The notes beneath the pieces are model-generated. The model was not told the DNA's origin, searched no databases, and saw only the letters and a program-made list of their open reading frames with translations. The translations under genes and the position numbers were made by a program. From Nitrososphaeria archaeon (GTDB lineage Archaea > Thermoproteota > Nitrososphaeria > JACIWG01), in NCBI GenBank assembly GCA_014361085.1, contig JACIWG010000112.1, positions 1 through 5,129 of the forward strand: a stretch of 5,129 bases of DNA. Direction: 5' to 3'. Below are positions 4,305-5,129 of the stretch, one piece after another. Within the stretch, counting starts at the first letter, position 1; each line of letters opens with the position of its first letter.

Positions 4305-5129
4305 ATGGGTATAGAGAATTTTTTGTCAAAAAAGGTGTCCGCTATTGAAGTAAACACTCCAACTTCAATTTGGCAACTTTTAGAAAAAATGTCTCGAACC
4401 GGCTATCAAGGACGCAAGCTGGCTGAAGTAACTCAAATAATTGATAAAATGATAAGGGATAAAGATGTTACTATAATCATGGGCTTTGCTGGCTCTATGT
4501 CTACTGCTGGACAGTGGAAGATTATAAACTGGTTTATGGAAAATGACCTTATTGACATTTTAGTCTCCACAGGCGCTAACATTTCTGAAGACATTGTTGA
4601 AGCTATGGGCTTCAGCTATTATCAAGGAACACATCTTGTAGATGACGAGGAGTTGTTTAAGGTTGGATTAAATAGATACTATGATGTATATGGTCGTGAA
4701 GATGATTATCTGAAGATGACAGAATTAATTGCATCATTCATTAAAACTTTAGATCCAAACTACAAATATTCTTCAAGAGAGTTCCTGTATTTGTTCGGAA
4801 AATTTTTGCTTAAAAAGAATATTAACAGTATAGTGGCTGTTGCCGCAAAAAAGAAGGTTCCCATATTTTGTCCTGCGATAACAGATAGCCCATATGGTGA
4901 CGCCTTTTTAATGGCTGAATCACAAGGTTTCCATTTAGTAATTGACGCTGTAAAAGATTATGTAGAGTTCATGAAATTGGCTGAAAGGGTTAAGGAAACA
5001 GGTGTTATATATATTGGTGGAGGTGTACCAAAAGATTTTATACAACTTTTTGCAGTTTCAGCGGACCTCCTTTATGAGGAAAAGAAGGTAAGGGGGAGAC
5101 AGAAGGAGCCAGTTCACTGCAGCGTAACA
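4305..5129 (+). CDS. Deoxyhypusine synthase-like protein, 3' end outside the window
   Basis: Deoxyhypusine synthase transfers the aminobutyl group of spermidine, using NAD, to one lysine of initiation factor aIF5A. The frame is open from ATG at 4305 to the window edge, giving 275 residues; family members are usually a little over 300, so about 40-70 are missing. Visible landmarks are TGYQGRKL (32-39), the first NAD-site loop MGFAGSMSTAG (59-69), VSTGANISEDI (87-97), FCPAITDSPYG (188-198) and YIGGGVPKDFIQ (236-247). The catalytic lysine, in a SWGKI-type segment, would lie just beyond the window. The GFAGxMxxAG and STGANxxxD forms, and PKDF where canonical enzymes have KHH, place it in the broad 'DHS-like' branch. 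That branch includes genes annotated as archaeal deoxyhypusine synthases and bacterial homologues with other polyamine activities. A role on aIF5A is the default for an archaeon but is not proven. In-frame TAG (4293-4295) and TAA (4302-4304) exclude a longer N-terminus. Confidence 0.85.
   Translation, partial: MGIENFLSKKVSAIEVNTPTSIWQLLEKMSRTGYQGRKLAEVTQIIDKMIRDKDVTIIMGFAGSMSTAGQWKIINWFMENDLIDILVSTGANISEDIVEAMGFSYYQGTHLVDDEELFKVGLNRYYDVYGREDDYLKMTELIASFIKTLDPNYKYSSREFLYLFGKFLLKKNINSIVAVAAKKKVPIFCPAITDSPYGDAFLMAESQGFHLVIDAVKDYVEFMKLAERVKETGVIYIGGGVPKDFIQLFAVSADLLYEEKKVRGRQKEPVHCSVT

Overview
The window looks like AT-rich archaeal DNA. The evidence is an archaeal-type deoxyhypusine synthase-like gene, TATA-like elements about 25-35 bases before start codons with no convincing Shine-Dalgarno sequences (leaderless or short-leader transcription), heavy use of AGA/AGG arginine codons, and an MscS channel carrying an archaeal-style Ig-like domain. 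The lineage cannot be fixed from the sequence. A member of the TACK group or Thermoproteota/Nitrososphaeria is my guess, not a demonstrated result.

Layout: (1) 2-292 (+), the 3' end of a HAD-superfamily phosphatase gene whose start lies outside the window. (2) 308-1723 (+), a GT81-type glucosyl-3-phosphoglycerate synthase, 15 bases downstream and probably co-transcribed. (3) 1743-3038 (-), a GT4 glycosyltransferase of the mannosylglucosylglycerate-synthase kind, convergent with the previous gene across only 19 bases. (4) 3039-3117, a compact divergent promoter region. (5) 3118-4113 (+), an MscS-type mechanosensitive channel whose usual C-terminal cage domain appears to be replaced by an Ig-like beta-sandwich. 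(6) 4114-4304, a non-coding stretch with three short dyad-symmetric elements and an imperfect 27-base direct repeat around the next gene's promoter. (7) 4305-5129 (+), a deoxyhypusine synthase-like gene that runs off the window's end.

Genes 1-3 and 5 read as an osmoadaptation module. GpgS would join glucose to 3-phosphoglycerate. The HAD enzyme would remove the phosphate to give glucosylglycerate, or act after the mannosyl transfer. The GT4 enzyme would add mannose to give mannosylglucosylglycerate, a rare compatible solute. The channel, transcribed divergently from the GT4 gene, would vent solutes on hypo-osmotic shock. Enzyme families are read from sequence motifs; the exact pathway and the link to the channel are inferred from gene context. 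The deoxyhypusine synthase-like gene is probably a housekeeping neighbour (aIF5A or polyamine modification) with its own promoter. No mobile element, CRISPR array, tRNA or rRNA was seen.
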